Positions 38,681 through 51,726 of a stretch of DNA of 64,000 nucleotides are shown piece by piece; position 1 is the stretch's first letter, and each line of letters starts with the position of its first letter. The notes beneath the pieces are model-generated. The model saw only the letters and a list, made by a program, of their open reading frames with translations, had not been told where the DNA came from and made no database searches. Both the position numbers and the translations under genes were made by a program. Source of the stretch: Panonychus citri (taxonomy: Eukaryota > Arthropoda > Arachnida > Trombidiformes > Tetranychidae). The stretch spans positions 1,550,001 to 1,614,000 of the forward strand of contig NW_026515454.1 of the NCBI RefSeq assembly GCF_014898815.1. Direction: 5' to 3'.

Positions 38681-41600
38681 TTTTCTGGTTAAATGCATGA
38701 GATTGTTGAACAATTAAAGGATAACAACAGTAATAATCTAATCAATTTAATAATAATAACAAGGTATTAACAATTAGATTAAACAATTAAACATTGTAAC
38801 GGTAAAAGATAAACTTGAAACATTAACAGTAACAACAGATTAATATAAAGTTTTTTTTTACATGACAAGATGAAAACAATTAGTAAATAATTAACTGTAA
38901 TTATTATGTTGATTAAGGTTGATTGATGGTAACATTTAAATTGTTTACGAGGTAGAAATGATTAACAATTAGATTGTTTCTATTAAGATTATTGCAAATT
39001 GTTCATTTTGATGAGCACAAATGAATCAACTGAATCAAATGTGAACTCGTTTTTATAAACTAATAGTGTCTTGGTTTTTGTTGCTTTCAAGTTTTAACTT
39101 TGGTTGAATAACTTTACCTCCCAAGAGTGAGGGAGGAGTGGGTGGAGATTATCATCATCATCATCATCAGCATCATCATTACTGGATGAGAGGTGGAGGT
39201 GGATGATTAGAAAGAAGATGAGAAGATGATGATGATGATAACTATTCAAGGCCGTCTCTTGACATTGAACTTGAAGAACAGTTGAAATTTGAGTTTGTTG
39301 TTTATCACCAAGTTGATCAGAATGAAGATAAAGATTATGACGATGATGATGATGATGATGACGATGACAATGACAATTCTGGTGATGAAATGATGATGAT
39401 ATAAAATAAAGGATAAGGATTATTAGGATAACAGGGAAGTTGATGTTATTATCACTGTTGTCAACTGAATAAAATATATTTTTCAAGTGATAATCTTGTT
39501 GATATTTTGATCGTTCTTGTTTATTTGTAGACTTCAATGGTGAAGATGATGATGATGATGATGATGATAAAGTTGTCTTTAGCACTCTCTTCATCATCAC
39601 CTTTTCAAATGATGTGGAATAATTTGGATGATGATGGATACGTGCATATGATGACGAAGATGAAGTTGTTGTTGTTTTTATCTTGGAACTTTTCTCTCTC
39701 TCTCTTGTTTCGTTGGAATCAAAAAATTTTCATCTTCCTTTGCACTTTCAAACCCCTGGACTCTTTCATCATGCTCTCATCATCATCATCATCGTCGTCT
39801 TGTTTTCTCTTTCTCTTATCTGATGGGAGTGTGTTCTATGGATGCGATCACCATGGAGATGAAGAAAAATAACTGATGACGCAAATTCTTTGCTTATCTT
39901 CTGGTTGCTATTGTAATTGGGCCTTGAAATATCCTTGAGATTCAGGAATCCCCAGGAGCTACTCTAACATGTTCATACTGCTCACTCTTTCAATCATCAT
40001 CCTCCCTCAACCTCTTCCAGCAAAAGTTCACTGTCAAGGATGCAGGTAGGATGAATGCTAACAGACAGAGTGGAAAACAGGGAGGGATAGTGGGTGGAAA
40101 GGGAGTTCAGAACTCAGAGAAAGAGATAAATGAATCTACGCAATGCTTTGGAACTCTCTCTCTCTCTCTCTCTCTCTCTCATTCCCAGTTTGATTTCCAT
40201 CTTCCACCTTTTCTCTTTTATTATAACATTTCTCTTTCTTTTTCTACCTTTTCCCTGGATTTAGGTACCTTAACATTTCACCCATTCTGTCAGTTTCATC
40301 GTCTTCGTCAGAAAGGGAGAAGAAGAGAGAGAGAGAAGTGAACTCCCTTTCGATTTTATTGATCGATTTTCGAAAGAAAAAAAATTCTCTTTCTGATCAA
40401 AATTCACCATGGAATCACATACATATTGAATCTTTTTTTTTCAAATTTTTTCTTCTCCTGATAAATGATTATTATATTTATTATCTCCATGATAAAAAAA
40501 CATAATAATAATTAGATAGAAACAGGTAAAAATTACAATTTGAGTTTTATCTCATTTTCAGTCTATTATTTTTATCAATATTGTTGAATATTTTTACAAA
40601 TTGAATTAACATTTTGAAACCTTGACAAGGACACTGAAAACATGTTTACCTGAAATGATGACGATGATGATGATAATGTGGAGGAGGATGAGAATCATAT
40701 TTATCAACAACAACATAATTTTCAACGTCAACATTTGATTGGAAAATGTTATTAAATTGATTTTGTTTTTCAACGACAAAATTTCAAAGGTTAATTCATA
40801 TCAACAGGATTAGAACAATTCAAATACAATAAAACCAATTAACTAATCACTTGTAATCCTAATGAGCGTTGATATTTTGGTCAAGATTAGACTGTTTTAA
40901 CTTTTACAAGTTAATCATGATGAAAATTTATTCATTCCTGGTTTGTTTACCTGAATGTCATTCAGAAGGGGATTTTCAATGAAAGGTTAATTCATGAATT
41001 TTCAGGATTCTCAGGTAATTTTTTTTTCTTCCAGGATAAACTTGGAAATTATATTTTCTTTGTTATTGTTAACATTTTATTACAACAACTTGTACGATGA
41101 TAATCATGTTAACGATTTAGATAGAGCCATGGAAAAGGTCAAATGATAACATGGTGATGATGATGATGATGAAAATTCAAGATGATTATCATCACTTGCA
41201 CCTTGATTTTGTCTTTTACCTGAAATGATAACATTTTTATTCATTGTTATCAGTTCATTTTCCAGGGATCATGAAAATGATAGATTCAATTCCCAGGATT
41301 AATTTGAACTACGATCTTTTTTTTTCTGTGTATCTCTCTTATAATGCTGAAGAACCCGAAATAATTATCATCATGATTGACAATTAAACATGATAATTGT
41401 TCACAATTGAATAGCCGTGAGGATAATATAATTAAAGTTCAAAAGGTATCACCATGTTGATTGTTGGAGTGGAAAATAAATATCGTCAACTTTGGGGTAA
41501 CCAGGAAGTTTTTGTTCATCACCATGATAGAAATGCGTTGGTGTGAGATTCAGAGATTCAGAATTCTGAGAAGATTCTTGAAACTCGTTCCTGAGCCTTG

Positions 41601-44600
41601 ATTTTTTTTCCTTCACATGGAAATTAAATTCATTTGTCAAAATCATCTGATCAAAAGGTTTCAATTTAATTGAACAATACGTTTACCTTAATTGTAACAA
41701 TTATCCACCCAATGAAATCTGTCTATCTACTTGATGGGTATAAAATATTTAATTACAATTCGGATTTACATTGCAATTAACTGGGCGAGCAATTTATCAT
41801 ATCAACATGATGGTGATGATTGTTTATATTAAACAAATTGAATGTTGATAAATGTGGAGGTTGATAAATAATATGATAAATGATAAATCCTGGTGATGAT
41901 TCATCTGGAATTCATTTTCTCCCTGGATTTTCATGATCAATCTGATAAACAGTTGAAACTTCATCTCAATGAACTTTTATCCTTTTCTATCATCATCTTA
42001 TTCTGTTAAACAATATTTCCAATTCTTAAAGATCAATCAGAATGCTCAGATAACCATGGAGAAAAAAGATCCTCTCATGAGAGAGAAAGAAAAAGTTTTC
42101 TCTCTCTTTCTGAGAAAAACTATTAATTCAATTCCAGGTTCTAAAGGTATTATCAGGTAGATTAACTAATAACATCATACTGGGTTCGAGTATAATTAAT
42201 GTAATCATAATCATATTGATGTATATTATCATTGAAATTTTCATGAAATTTGCTCTGATTCAGTTTCCATACCTGGGAAAGGTTATTAATCTGAATTGTT
42301 TATCATAATATCGGGTGAATATTTGTATCAATATTATATCAAGATACATTGTAAGTTCAGTCAAACTCATTATGAACATATCACATGCACTTGGAATTGA
42401 GCAATTGAATATAAAGTTTTAAATTACCAAAAGTAACAGAATGAAATTTTAAAAAATCCGTCCAATGTGATATTATCTTGTTACAATTTAAATCTAATTG
42501 CCCTCAAGTGTGGTTGTTTCATAGGGATGAGATGATAATGATTATCATCGTGATTGTAATCATATCATCATCATCATCATCATCATCATATCAACAATGT
42601 CTTGTCAATAAAACACATTGGTAACCGGAAGACTATGGGGTGGACTGTGATTTTTGTTTCCATCATTTTGATAACTTTGAGTTAATATGTTAGTCGATTT
42701 TTTTTAAATTGTGGGAAAATAACCTTTTCCTTGATTGCTGTTAATTGTTAATATATAATCATCACTGATGACCGGGTAAAAGGTGAAGGTGGTTGGGGAG
42801 GATGAGCAGGATGATGATGATGATGATGATGATTATCGTGACCTAATGTTTGGTACAACCTTGGCACCGGATATGTTAATGGTTAGGAAAACAATAAGAG
42901 AGAAAATTTAATTTAATTTCTTAATCCTGTTCACGATCAAGTAAATCACTGTAATCATCAACTGTTAATGTTTCGCGATTTAATTAACAGTAAAACAATT
43001 TACGCTCAAAAAAGTTTCAACGGAAAGTAAAAGTTTTCAAGGTAAACAAGTAAATCTTCAAGAATATTTATCACTACATGTTTCTGATTCAATCATTTAC
43101 CTTTGGTCAATTTTCCTTAATTGTTGGACAATAAGGTGACACATATTATTAGCATTTGAACCGTTAACACATTGACCTTGGTCTTTACCTGGCAAACCTT
43201 AAATATCCTTTTAATAGTATATGTTACCTTTTGCCCGTTTACCTTAAGGGTGACAGTGGGTTAATCAAGATCATCGGGTTACTCTTATCAAAGCATAAAG
43301 ATCAAAGTTGCTTGAAATAATTTTCCTATGTAAAAGATATTGTAAATACATGATGATGATTCCAAGGTGTGTCTCAGGTACATTGTGACATCATCATTGG
43401 TGTGTCAGATGAACGGTACACATACAATGCGACAACATGTTAAATTGTTAAGGTTAAGGTATCAGGTCATTTGTAAATTGTCAAAGGTGTGGCTTTAAGA
43501 TGCTGATTTTCATCTAGAAGTTTTTTCTTAGGTACTTTTGTGTGTTTAGAGGTGGTGGTGGTGTCGATGATGATGATGATGATGATGGCGATGGTGTTGT
43601 TGTTGATGGTGGTGGTATGTTGGTGTAAAATGAAGGAGGGAAAGAGGGTGCTGATGATGAGAAATAGAGGCGACCATTGTTATTATCCACTCTCTATGTA
43701 AATCACACCTTCTTTTTCATTCAACTCCCCCTTCAATTGTTAAGGTAACATTGGGAATTTTATTCTCTCTCTTCTTATGTTCAAAAATAGATGATGAGGA
43801 ATATTTATATTTCATAGAGATGATAAAAAAATATTCTCTTTGTCATCTTCACTCTCACTCTCTCTTTTTTTCTCTCCTTTTCATCTTCTTTTTTCTCCAA
43901 CGTCTTATGTTATTATTATTATTTCCTTTTGTACTTTTATTTGCTTCGTTTTCTTTTTTCTTCTTCGATTTCAACTTGGATTTTAGGTCCAGGGTTGGGC
44001 TCAGTTTCTGTGTTACAAAACCAGGCCCATCATCGTCTTAACGCTTTCGTGCAAGGTGAATGAGCTTCTGTGCAAAAGTCTCTCCCTTAACGGAACATCT
44101 TCCATAATCATCTTCATTTGCATCTTCTCACCCTCTCCCTCCTTCAACTAAATCATCATCATCATCATCTCTCTCTCTTTCTCTATCATCATTATCATCC
44201 ATAGTGTACCTTTTTTTTACTCTGTTCATCGTAATCATCACTATCCAAATGCCGGATGTTGATGGAAAAAATTTTCGGTCATTTTTATTACTCTTCAATT
44301 CATTTTCCGCTAATAAAACAATTAAATTGCAAACACTAACGATGTAATTAACTGATAGGATTCAATGATTTATGTATTTGAATGAATGTTAATGGCTAAG
44401 AGATAATGAAACAAACAATAAGTTCAATATTAAATATTAATACAAACTGAATATTGATACAGTATCAGAATCTAATTGTAACAATCAAATTACGATTATA
44501 ATGTAAATTGACTAACATTTAAGAAGATGAAGATTAATAATAATAAGATGGGAGATGAAAATTTTACATAGAAATCAACAATTTACCTAATGTAAGGTGT

Positions 44601-47195
44601 GTCCCTATTGTTACCTGAGTTTTTTCATTTGTATCTAACGGAAAATAATATCAAAAAAAGAGACCTAACCTACTACCTGTACTTATATGTACCGTTGGTG
44701 ACCGACTAACCCAAACTTTATATTGTTATAATCAAGTTAATCATGAAGAGCACAAGTAATATAACATAAAAAAGCAACAATTTAGCTCCTTTGGATGATT
44801 AATAAAAACTGTTCACCAATAATGTGACAAGAAATCAAATCAACTTATGCTGGGAACATAAACTTTCAATAAGACGGACACAAAACTATTTGGCCTACAT
44901 TTTGACCTAACGGTGATGAGTCTAATGATTGACCTTAGACGAGAAGCATTTGAATATGACAATAATGATAATAACTAAATCTCAAAGTGGGTGAGGTTAC
45001 AATTGATGGCGAAATTGTAAAGTGAGAAATCACCTTATCCCACCGACTCCTTAGCCACCACCTTATCCACCTTAACCACCACCACCACCATCGCTAGTTA
45101 CACAATCAAATTGATCAATTGTCTTCAATTTCCTCACTTTTACTTTTATCAACATCGATTTCTCCCTCTCTCAATGATGAAAAAGATGAGGATCAAGAGG
45201 AAGATGCAAAAAAGTGAAAGTTTCATCTCATCTTTTGTCGAAGAAAAAAAAACTTTCTTTTACTTTTCTCCTCTTCTTCTCTCTCTTTCTTCTATTCTTC
45301 TTCTTATTTATCATCCTCATCATCTACGAAAAGATGAAAAGATTCCCCTAACACCCATAACAATAGTTCATTACTTCCCCTCTCATCTTTATCATCCTCT
45401 CCCTCTCTCTCTCTCCTACTTACCTGACCCTCTACCCTCAATACCTTTGGGATATTTATGGATTCGTTTTTATTTCGAAATCAATAAATACCTTTAGACA
45501 TGAGAACGGGATTTTATCAGAAGAGGAGGAGGAGGAGGTGATGATGATGAAGATGGAGAGGGAAAGGTAGGGAAAGTTTTCCATGGCGTGGGAGAATCTT
45601 TGAAAGAAAAGAAAATGTTTTCTCTCTTTTCTATTTCTTGATCTTCTTTTCTTTACTCTCGATTGCTAAACCACTTTACAGAAAAAGGTTCTAGAACTCG
45701 AGGTTCCTTTTGTATTCGATCAACATTGTTACTCTCATTCTCTCTCTCTCTAATATATTGTCATCATAATTTCGTAGACAAAAATAACGATCAATATCTG
45801 ATTCGAGTCTTTATCCTCCTTTGCTTTCCCTCCGCCACTCTCACTACCAAGAACCATTGCTACTTCATTACGTAACTAATTCTTGGATAATATTGTTATG
45901 ATTTACTGATTATCAAACTTACCTGTCTTTTAATTGTACTCTCAGTGATACGATTCAATTTGGATGCTTAATTTTTGTTTGATTTGATTGAAGCAATTTG
46001 TGTGCAATCAATGATGAAAGGCTTTTAAATCTCATCTTAATCTGATTGCTCAAGATGATTGGAAAAGTTTTTGGTCCAATTATTTAAAATAAATTGTTGC
46101 TTTTTGGATTATTTAATATTGTTAGTGATTTTTAGGTTAGTTTAACTGTTAAATAGTTAAATTAAATTGTGTATTGACACAGAATCGTTTATAATGTTTA
46201 CGTTGATTATTTACAATTTGGTGTAACTGTTGAAAGGAAGTGATTTTCACAATGATAAGAAAAGGACCTCACCTTAAATATCAATGATTCTTAACCAATG
46301 AAGATAAACGTTTACCTTTATCATCCTCATCATCTTCATCTTAATATTTCTTAGGTAATTCATTCATAGAAATCTTTGCTCCTTGAAAAATTGAAGGTAA
46401 CATATTAATACATAGACGAAACTCAAGAAACTGTACATTTGGTCTCCGTGGGTGAGGCTCTTTTCAAGAGAAAGAAGATAAAGAAGAAGAAGAAGAAGAA
46501 GATGATGATGATGATGGAGAAAAAAACTAAGGCGTATTTTAGCTCGAAGGTTAAGGTGATTCTAACGGAGACTTTGGGGTGGTAAATGATGAAGAAGATG
46601 ATAAAGGGACACACAATTTATATTCGAATATAAGAAGATAAAGTTCACTTTCGCTTTGTTATCATCTAAAAGAAAAGTGGGTTGAATGTTCTCTTTCTTT
46701 TTCCCCCTTGTCTTCTTCTTCATATTCTCTCTCTCTCTCTCTCTTTCTTTCTTAACTTTTTCTTTTCTTTCGCTCGAATATTATTATTGGGCAATAGTTA
46801 AAGGCCAACTTCCGTCCAAGATATTACTGTATATTGTTTAGCATATGTCACCTTTACCTGTGTGTATAAATATCCACCGGTGGGGTGGATGAAAAGGGAA
46901 GGAGGAGAGGGAGAGGGTTGAAGGAAGATGAATCCGCTATGATGATAAGAAACGGGATCCAAAATGACTTTCGACTCAAATTATTCCTGTTATCGATTGA
47001 AAATATTTTCAATCAATATCGATGAATAACATTTTCTATTAGAACTTTTTTTTTATAATAGAAAACAAAAAGTTCCATTTCTAAAATTGGAACAAATTGT
47101 TTGCGAGAAAGCAAAAATTGTACACAGAAAATTATATTGTAAATGTAATAAGAATGTTTCTCTCAAATTGTTGAATAGAATTGAGAAAGTAAAGA

Positions 47196-47233
<38 letters not shown>

Positions 47234-47900
47234 AGAGAAAGACACAAAGAATGACCAGTGGTCATGGAGAGTTTATTAACTCATAGGGTTGATTTTTTAC
47301 TTTGTCTTCTTGTCAATTACTAGTTGATCATCATTCCTTGTGTATCTCTCGTCCAAAAGGGTGACACACACAACATAATTGTCAAGAAGAAAAAGTAAAA
47401 AATCAACTGGATTATCTAAGGTAACATTCAGTTGATTTTTCAATGAAAAATCAGCGGGAGTTAAACTGTCATCTCGACGATGGGTCTCAGTCAGGGTTCT
47501 GCTTTCAATTGATGACAAGATGATTTTTCAGCACATAGAAAGAGAGAGAGATACACAGGTAAGGGTTTTCTCTTTAAATTAATTTTATCATCTTCTTCAT
47601 TATCTTTGAAATCTTCTCTCTATTTCTCTGTGATGAAATGCGATCATATCAAAGTTTTTCTCTTCAATTTTCTTACCTTTATCCATCATCACCTGTCATT
47701 GTTTGCAAGTTGATGATGAGACATTTTGATTTTTGTTTATGCTTCATTGTGAATCTTTTGTAATTTTAAAGGTTTCATGATCGGTTGATTGTTCTGGTGA
47801 TTGGAAGGGTAATATTATTAATAGATCAGTTGTTAATGGTTATATTTTTTTTGTCTGGGGGTGGGTTTTAATGGGTATTGTTATTGTTGGACAAAAGATT
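38681..47900. other. Gene-poor region upstream of the zinc-finger gene, with many CAGGTA hexamers
   Basis: Apart from the candidate exon at 41463-41645 I find no supported gene. It contains (TC)n 40154-40180, (GA)n 47203-47232, GAT/ATC tracts and AT-rich unique DNA. By eye I count 16 CAGGTA hexamers on the two strands between 40043 and 47561. The position upstream of a transcription-factor gene makes distal enhancers plausible, but this is inferred. Confidence 0.45.
41463..41645 (-). CDS. Weak candidate exon, unknown product
   Basis: On the - strand, after CTTTTGATCAG at about 41646, an open frame runs about 60 codons with unbiased, non-repetitive composition (it includes THFYHGDEQKLPGYPKVDD). 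It can end at CATG|GTGATA, a poor donor. It looks more like protein than the surrounding repeats, but has no family match that I know and no verified partner exon. Joining it to the exon at 38574-38680 would create a TGA at the junction, so if both are real they are not adjacent coding exons. Confidence 0.2.
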
Positions 47901-47942
47901 ATGACTTAAAAATGAGTTGTTCTTTTTTTAAATTAAGAACAA

Positions 47943-47948
47943 TTTATT
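47943..47948 (-). terminator. Candidate polyadenylation signal of eIF3i
   Basis: TTTATT on the + strand is AATAAA on the - strand, about 100 nt beyond the eIF3i stop codon. The distance suits a short 3' UTR. Confidence 0.45.
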
Positions 47949-48047
47949 TTTTGTCAATCATGGAAATAGTAAACATGACCAAAAGTGTTTTGATTGGTGT
48001 TAATTGTGTGTAAGTTTTTGTTTTTCTTTTCGCTTCTCTTGCTGATT

Positions 48048-49344
48048 TTAAACGTCCATATGGAAATCAAAGTAGGACTGGTCAAAGTTTTGGACACGAA
48101 CGTAACCATCTTCTCCTCCACTGGCATAACTTTTACCGTCTGGATGGAAGGCTAAAGAGTTGATGGGACCGAAATGACCTTTAACACGAGCAAATTCCTC
48201 TTCGAAGATCAAATGGAAAAATCTGGCCTCAAATTTTCCCGCTCGAGCGGCGGTTGTTGTGACGTCCATTGCTTCTTGACCACCACCAACAACAACATGA
48301 TCACGAATTGGAGAAATTGCTGCAGAATTAACTGGACGTTCAGTCCTGTAAGTTTTAAGATGTTCTAATGTTTCTGTATCAAATATCTGTAAAAGAGAGT
48401 GAAATTTAAACAAAAGTTAGTGGAATCAGAGTGACAATCAAATCAGGATAATTTACCTTAGATGTTGTATCCTTACTAGCGGTAATTAACATGGTTTGAT
48501 CATTATTGTATTGCATGTCATTAATTTGTCCCCGGTGTACTTCAGGAACTTCTTGTAAGGAAGATGTAGTTGTCCTAAGATCCCATTTAATAATAGTACC
48601 ATTTTCGTGACCAGTGATGATACTTTCATCCAAAGGTCCCCACAAAGCTGCTGTAGGCTTAGAAACACCCATATCAGCGATAGAGAAAACATATGAGTTA
48701 CCTTTAAATTGATCTGGATCATTTATATCGAGAATTCTTAATTGAGAAGGTAAATTCATAGTTTTATCGGTAGTGAAGAAAATCTGTTTTCCAGAATTAG
48801 AGAAACCAACAACACGAATACCATTTTTAGAAGCAAATTTGCTCAATACTTTTCCATACTCTAAATCCCAAAGATTAAGACTATTGTCTCCAGAACCGGT
48901 GACAACTTTAGTAGAATCCCAATTACAATCAATAGTCCAGACGACACCTATTACAAGAAGAGACGAGGAAACAAAAATACAAAATGAAGATTAAGAAAAA
49001 ATTCACAGAAACAATTAAAGAATCAATGGAAAAACTCACCAGCGTGTCCATCTAATGTACCAAGTCTTTCACCATTAACAGAATACCAAACATTTGGATT
49101 AGCATCTTTGGCACAACTAAACAATAAATCACCATCATGATTATATTTGATTTGTGTGATAGCTCTCTCATGTCCCTGTAAAGCTAAAGGTTTCTATAAA
49201 AAAAAAGAAAAAAAAATCAAACGAATTAAATTGAAGACAAAAAATCAAAAAAGAAAAACAAAACTCAAAATCCCAAAGCAACACAACAAAATTTTACCAC
49301 AAAAATACAAATAAACTAAACACAACAAACAGACAACTTACCAT
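48048..49344 (-). CDS. eIF3i: Eukaryotic translation initiation factor 3 subunit I (WD40 protein)
   Basis: Coding exons on the - strand are 49344-49342 (just the ATG), 49193-49040, 48947-48457 and 48386-48048. They join in phase and give 328 residues; human eIF3i has 325. The protein begins MKPLALQGHERAITQIKYN, as in animal orthologues. WD40-repeat hallmarks run throughout, for example LLFSCAKD, VVTGSGDNSLNLWD, WGPLDESIITGHENG, MLITASKDTTSK, then TERPVNSAAISP, VVVGGGQEAMDVTTT, FHLIFEEEFARVKGHFGPINSLAFHPDGKSYASGGEDGYVRV near the C-terminus in successive segments. eIF3i is a beta-propeller that sits with eIF3g and eIF3b in the peripheral part of eIF3, which loads mRNA on the 40S subunit and assists scanning. 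The start codon is split from the rest of the ORF by intron 1. An upstream exon offers a second in-frame start (next entry). Confidence 0.95.
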
Positions 49345-49584
49345 TTCTAAAGGTAGCAAAGTAATCAAAGCACTTGAATAAACAAAGAAAATAAATTAAT
49401 TGGAAAAATCTAATTGATTTAAATTAATTAAGAATTAAGATAAATACAAGAGAAGAAAAAATTTTCGGATTAATGTGTTGGCTGAATTTCCGATAACTCA
49501 CGAGGTAAGACAATCGATATATCGAAGTATCGGATCCAAATTCGAATTTGATCCAATTGATATTCGATCGTTTCTTTCCCTTAC

Positions 49585-49596
49585 CTGTGTCGCCAT
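49585..49596 (-). promoter_or_regulatory. Upstream exon of eIF3i with an alternative ATG (MATQ)
   Basis: On the - strand ATG GCG ACA CAG is followed directly by GTAAGG (donor at 49584). Spliced straight to the exon starting 49193 it reads MATQ-KPLALQG in frame. Spliced to the small exon 49372-49342 it instead forms a 22-codon upstream ORF that overlaps the main ATG out of frame. Both splice routes are predictions. Confidence 0.5.
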
Positions 49597-49732
49597 CTGT
49601 TCGAGATGTTTTCTTCTTTTCTAAGTTTACTCAATTACGATCAGTCTCTTCTTACCTCTTACTCTGTCGTGTGAATAATTGTGAATAATTGTGAAAATTG
49701 TGAATAATTAAGCAACAACAGTCAAAAGTAGG
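49597..49732. other. Junction between the eIF3i 5' end and the retroelement
   Basis: This 136-base stretch holds the presumed eIF3i promoter. At 49672-49708 it has a short imperfect tandem array of GTGAATAATT. The array abuts the first Gag-like ORF and may mark the 5' edge of the retroelement insertion. I could not identify a matching target-site duplication at the 3' end. Confidence 0.35.
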
Positions 49733-50515
49733 ATGGAAAAAAAATCAATAGTAAAAAGTGCTCCGAAGGTTGAAAAAAAGAAAGTGATTGTGGTAAAAAT
49801 GATGGGAGAGGATGATTGGGTGAATGGTTTAAAAATCAAAGCCAAATTAAGGCAAGCCTGCCTTGACTCTGGAGTCTTATACAAACTCTATCATGGATAT
49901 AACTGTGCCAAGATTCATGTCGAATCAGGAAAACTAACATCAATTCTAAGAAGTATCAATAAACTTCCTAAACTTCAATATCATGTTCAGGAGGAAAGAA
50001 AACCATTGATTAAGATACTACTGAGGAAGGTTGGTAACATAGATCAAGACACACTGTTGGTGAGAATTAAAATGATAACAAATGGCTGGACAAGGAAGAG
50101 AATATCATTCGTAACATCTTTCCCGAAATGAAATAACCTCGGTCATCATGGAAATAAGTGAAGAATGCAGAGAACAACTGGAAGGAAAAGAGCCAATGGT
50201 GGTACTGGATGGAGAGAAGCTGAAATCTCTGATCACTTCAGAATTAGATACTGTGATATATGTGCCAATTTTAACCATAGTAGAGGAAATTGCAAAGCCA
50301 ATACCAGATGCTGCTTCTGCAGTGAAAAGCACTTACATAGCAAGTGCAATAAAAAATCCAATTCTGATTTATGGCTTTGTCCCTCTTGCAACAGCAGGGG
50401 TCATTCCTTCTTCTATTATGACTGCTCAATCTTTCAACGAGAACTTGTTAAAAGATTAGAACGCATAAGTTATAACTATACAAATATTATAATTGAAACG
50501 AGAAACCTTATTTAA
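49733..50515 (+). pseudogene. Gag-like ORF I with three zinc knuckles, frameshifted
   Basis: The first part (49733-50131, 132 codons) resembles the RNA-binding front of LINE ORF1/Gag proteins. It hits TGA at 50129. The similarity continues in a second frame from about 50148 to 50240, then returns to the first frame. There three CCHC-type knuckles follow: CDICANFNHSRGNC (CX2CX4HX4C), CCFCSEKHLHSKC (CX2CX3HX4C) and CPSCNSRGHSFFYYDC (CX2CX4HX6C). Two frame changes are needed, so the ORF is broken. Confidence 0.7.
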
Positions 50516-50649
50516 AACGAAACAACTTGAAATGAAATTACCACTTTGTGAAATCCTCTTGAAGAAACAACTTGATAACTAAGTGAAACTAATGTAATTT
50601 CATTTCTTCTCTATTAACCTCCACCCTATCACCCAAACCTCTATTTAGA

Positions 50650-51726
50650 ATGGCTCCGACAAAGAAAACAAAGAAGACAGTTGAAACTATCGAATACAGT
50701 GAGGCAGATAACACTGATGACATCGACCAAGAAACAATAATCAAGTTCTTGGAAGAGATTAAAAATGGTACTACCGAATTAACGGTTGAACAACTGGCCG
50801 AGGATGAACGAGAACAATTTAAACGCTGCCTACTTGAAGCTTATAAATCAAATAGTGAACCCAAATTGCTATCCTACATCAAAATGTTAGAAAGTGACTC
50901 GCTGATTTCTGAAATATCCAATCCGCCGAATAAAACAAGTGGTGAATCAAAAAATGAAATCAATATTCGATACAACAATAAGTGGAAAATCCCGATAAAC
51001 TGGAAGAACGTCGAAGACATACAACTGAATCCGATACTATTAGTATACTCGACCAAAAATGGAGTTAAAGAAACTGGAATGGCAACAAAAATTCGTGTGG
51101 GACAATTTCTACAAGAATCTGAATTACAAGTTAAAGAAGTAATAAACATTCAATCGTCAAGGAATTGCAAGATACTACTCACCAACATCAAAGCAAGAGA
51201 AATCTTACAGGAAGCGATTCACAAGAATCAATGGCCAGAAAACATCTTGATGGAAACTAGTAAACCAGCGTTGGTCGATCCATGTATCACATTTGACATC
51301 GATTTGATTGGTGAAAAGACGGAAATGGATTGGAACGATTGGTTGGTAAAATTGAGAAAATGGAATGAATGCCTTGATTCCAAGATTAAACTTGTTTACA
51401 GTAAGAGAATGAACAACAAAGCGAAGATTATACTGCAAACTGAATCAAAAATTAGAACGCTCATCGACAATCACCCTCAAAAAGGTACAATCTCGATTGC
51501 GTGGGGACGGATTCCGTTCTATGATTCGATAGGGATTAATATTTGCCATAACTGTCATCGATATGGCCATAAGCAAGCGAATTGCAAAATGCTCATTACC
51601 TGCAGATACTGTACCAAACCGCATCGATCAGCCTCATGTGAAATCATCAGAGATCGAAATGGAAGTGTAATCCCTGCAACGGTGTTGAGGACATCATTCA
51701 CTTTCCTTCGATTGTCCAAAATTTGA
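50650..51726 (+). pseudogene. Gag-like ORF II (358 codons) with zinc knuckles, frameshift near the 3' end
   Basis: ATG 50650 opens a frame with a Lys/Glu-rich N-terminus, an RRM-like middle and the Gag pattern leading into CHNCHRYGHKQANC and CRYCTKPHRSASC (CX2CX4HX4C and CX2CX3HX4C). The frame then loses similarity and stops at 51726. In another frame, from about 51660, the missing third knuckle pair (KWKCNPCNG) is present. A frameshift near 51655-51665 therefore truncated it. Before that point the ORF is intact. Confidence 0.75.

Noticed and set aside
48774..49000. + strand ORF opposite eIF3i
   Set aside because: It is the antisense of conserved WD40 coding exons with no independent coding signal.
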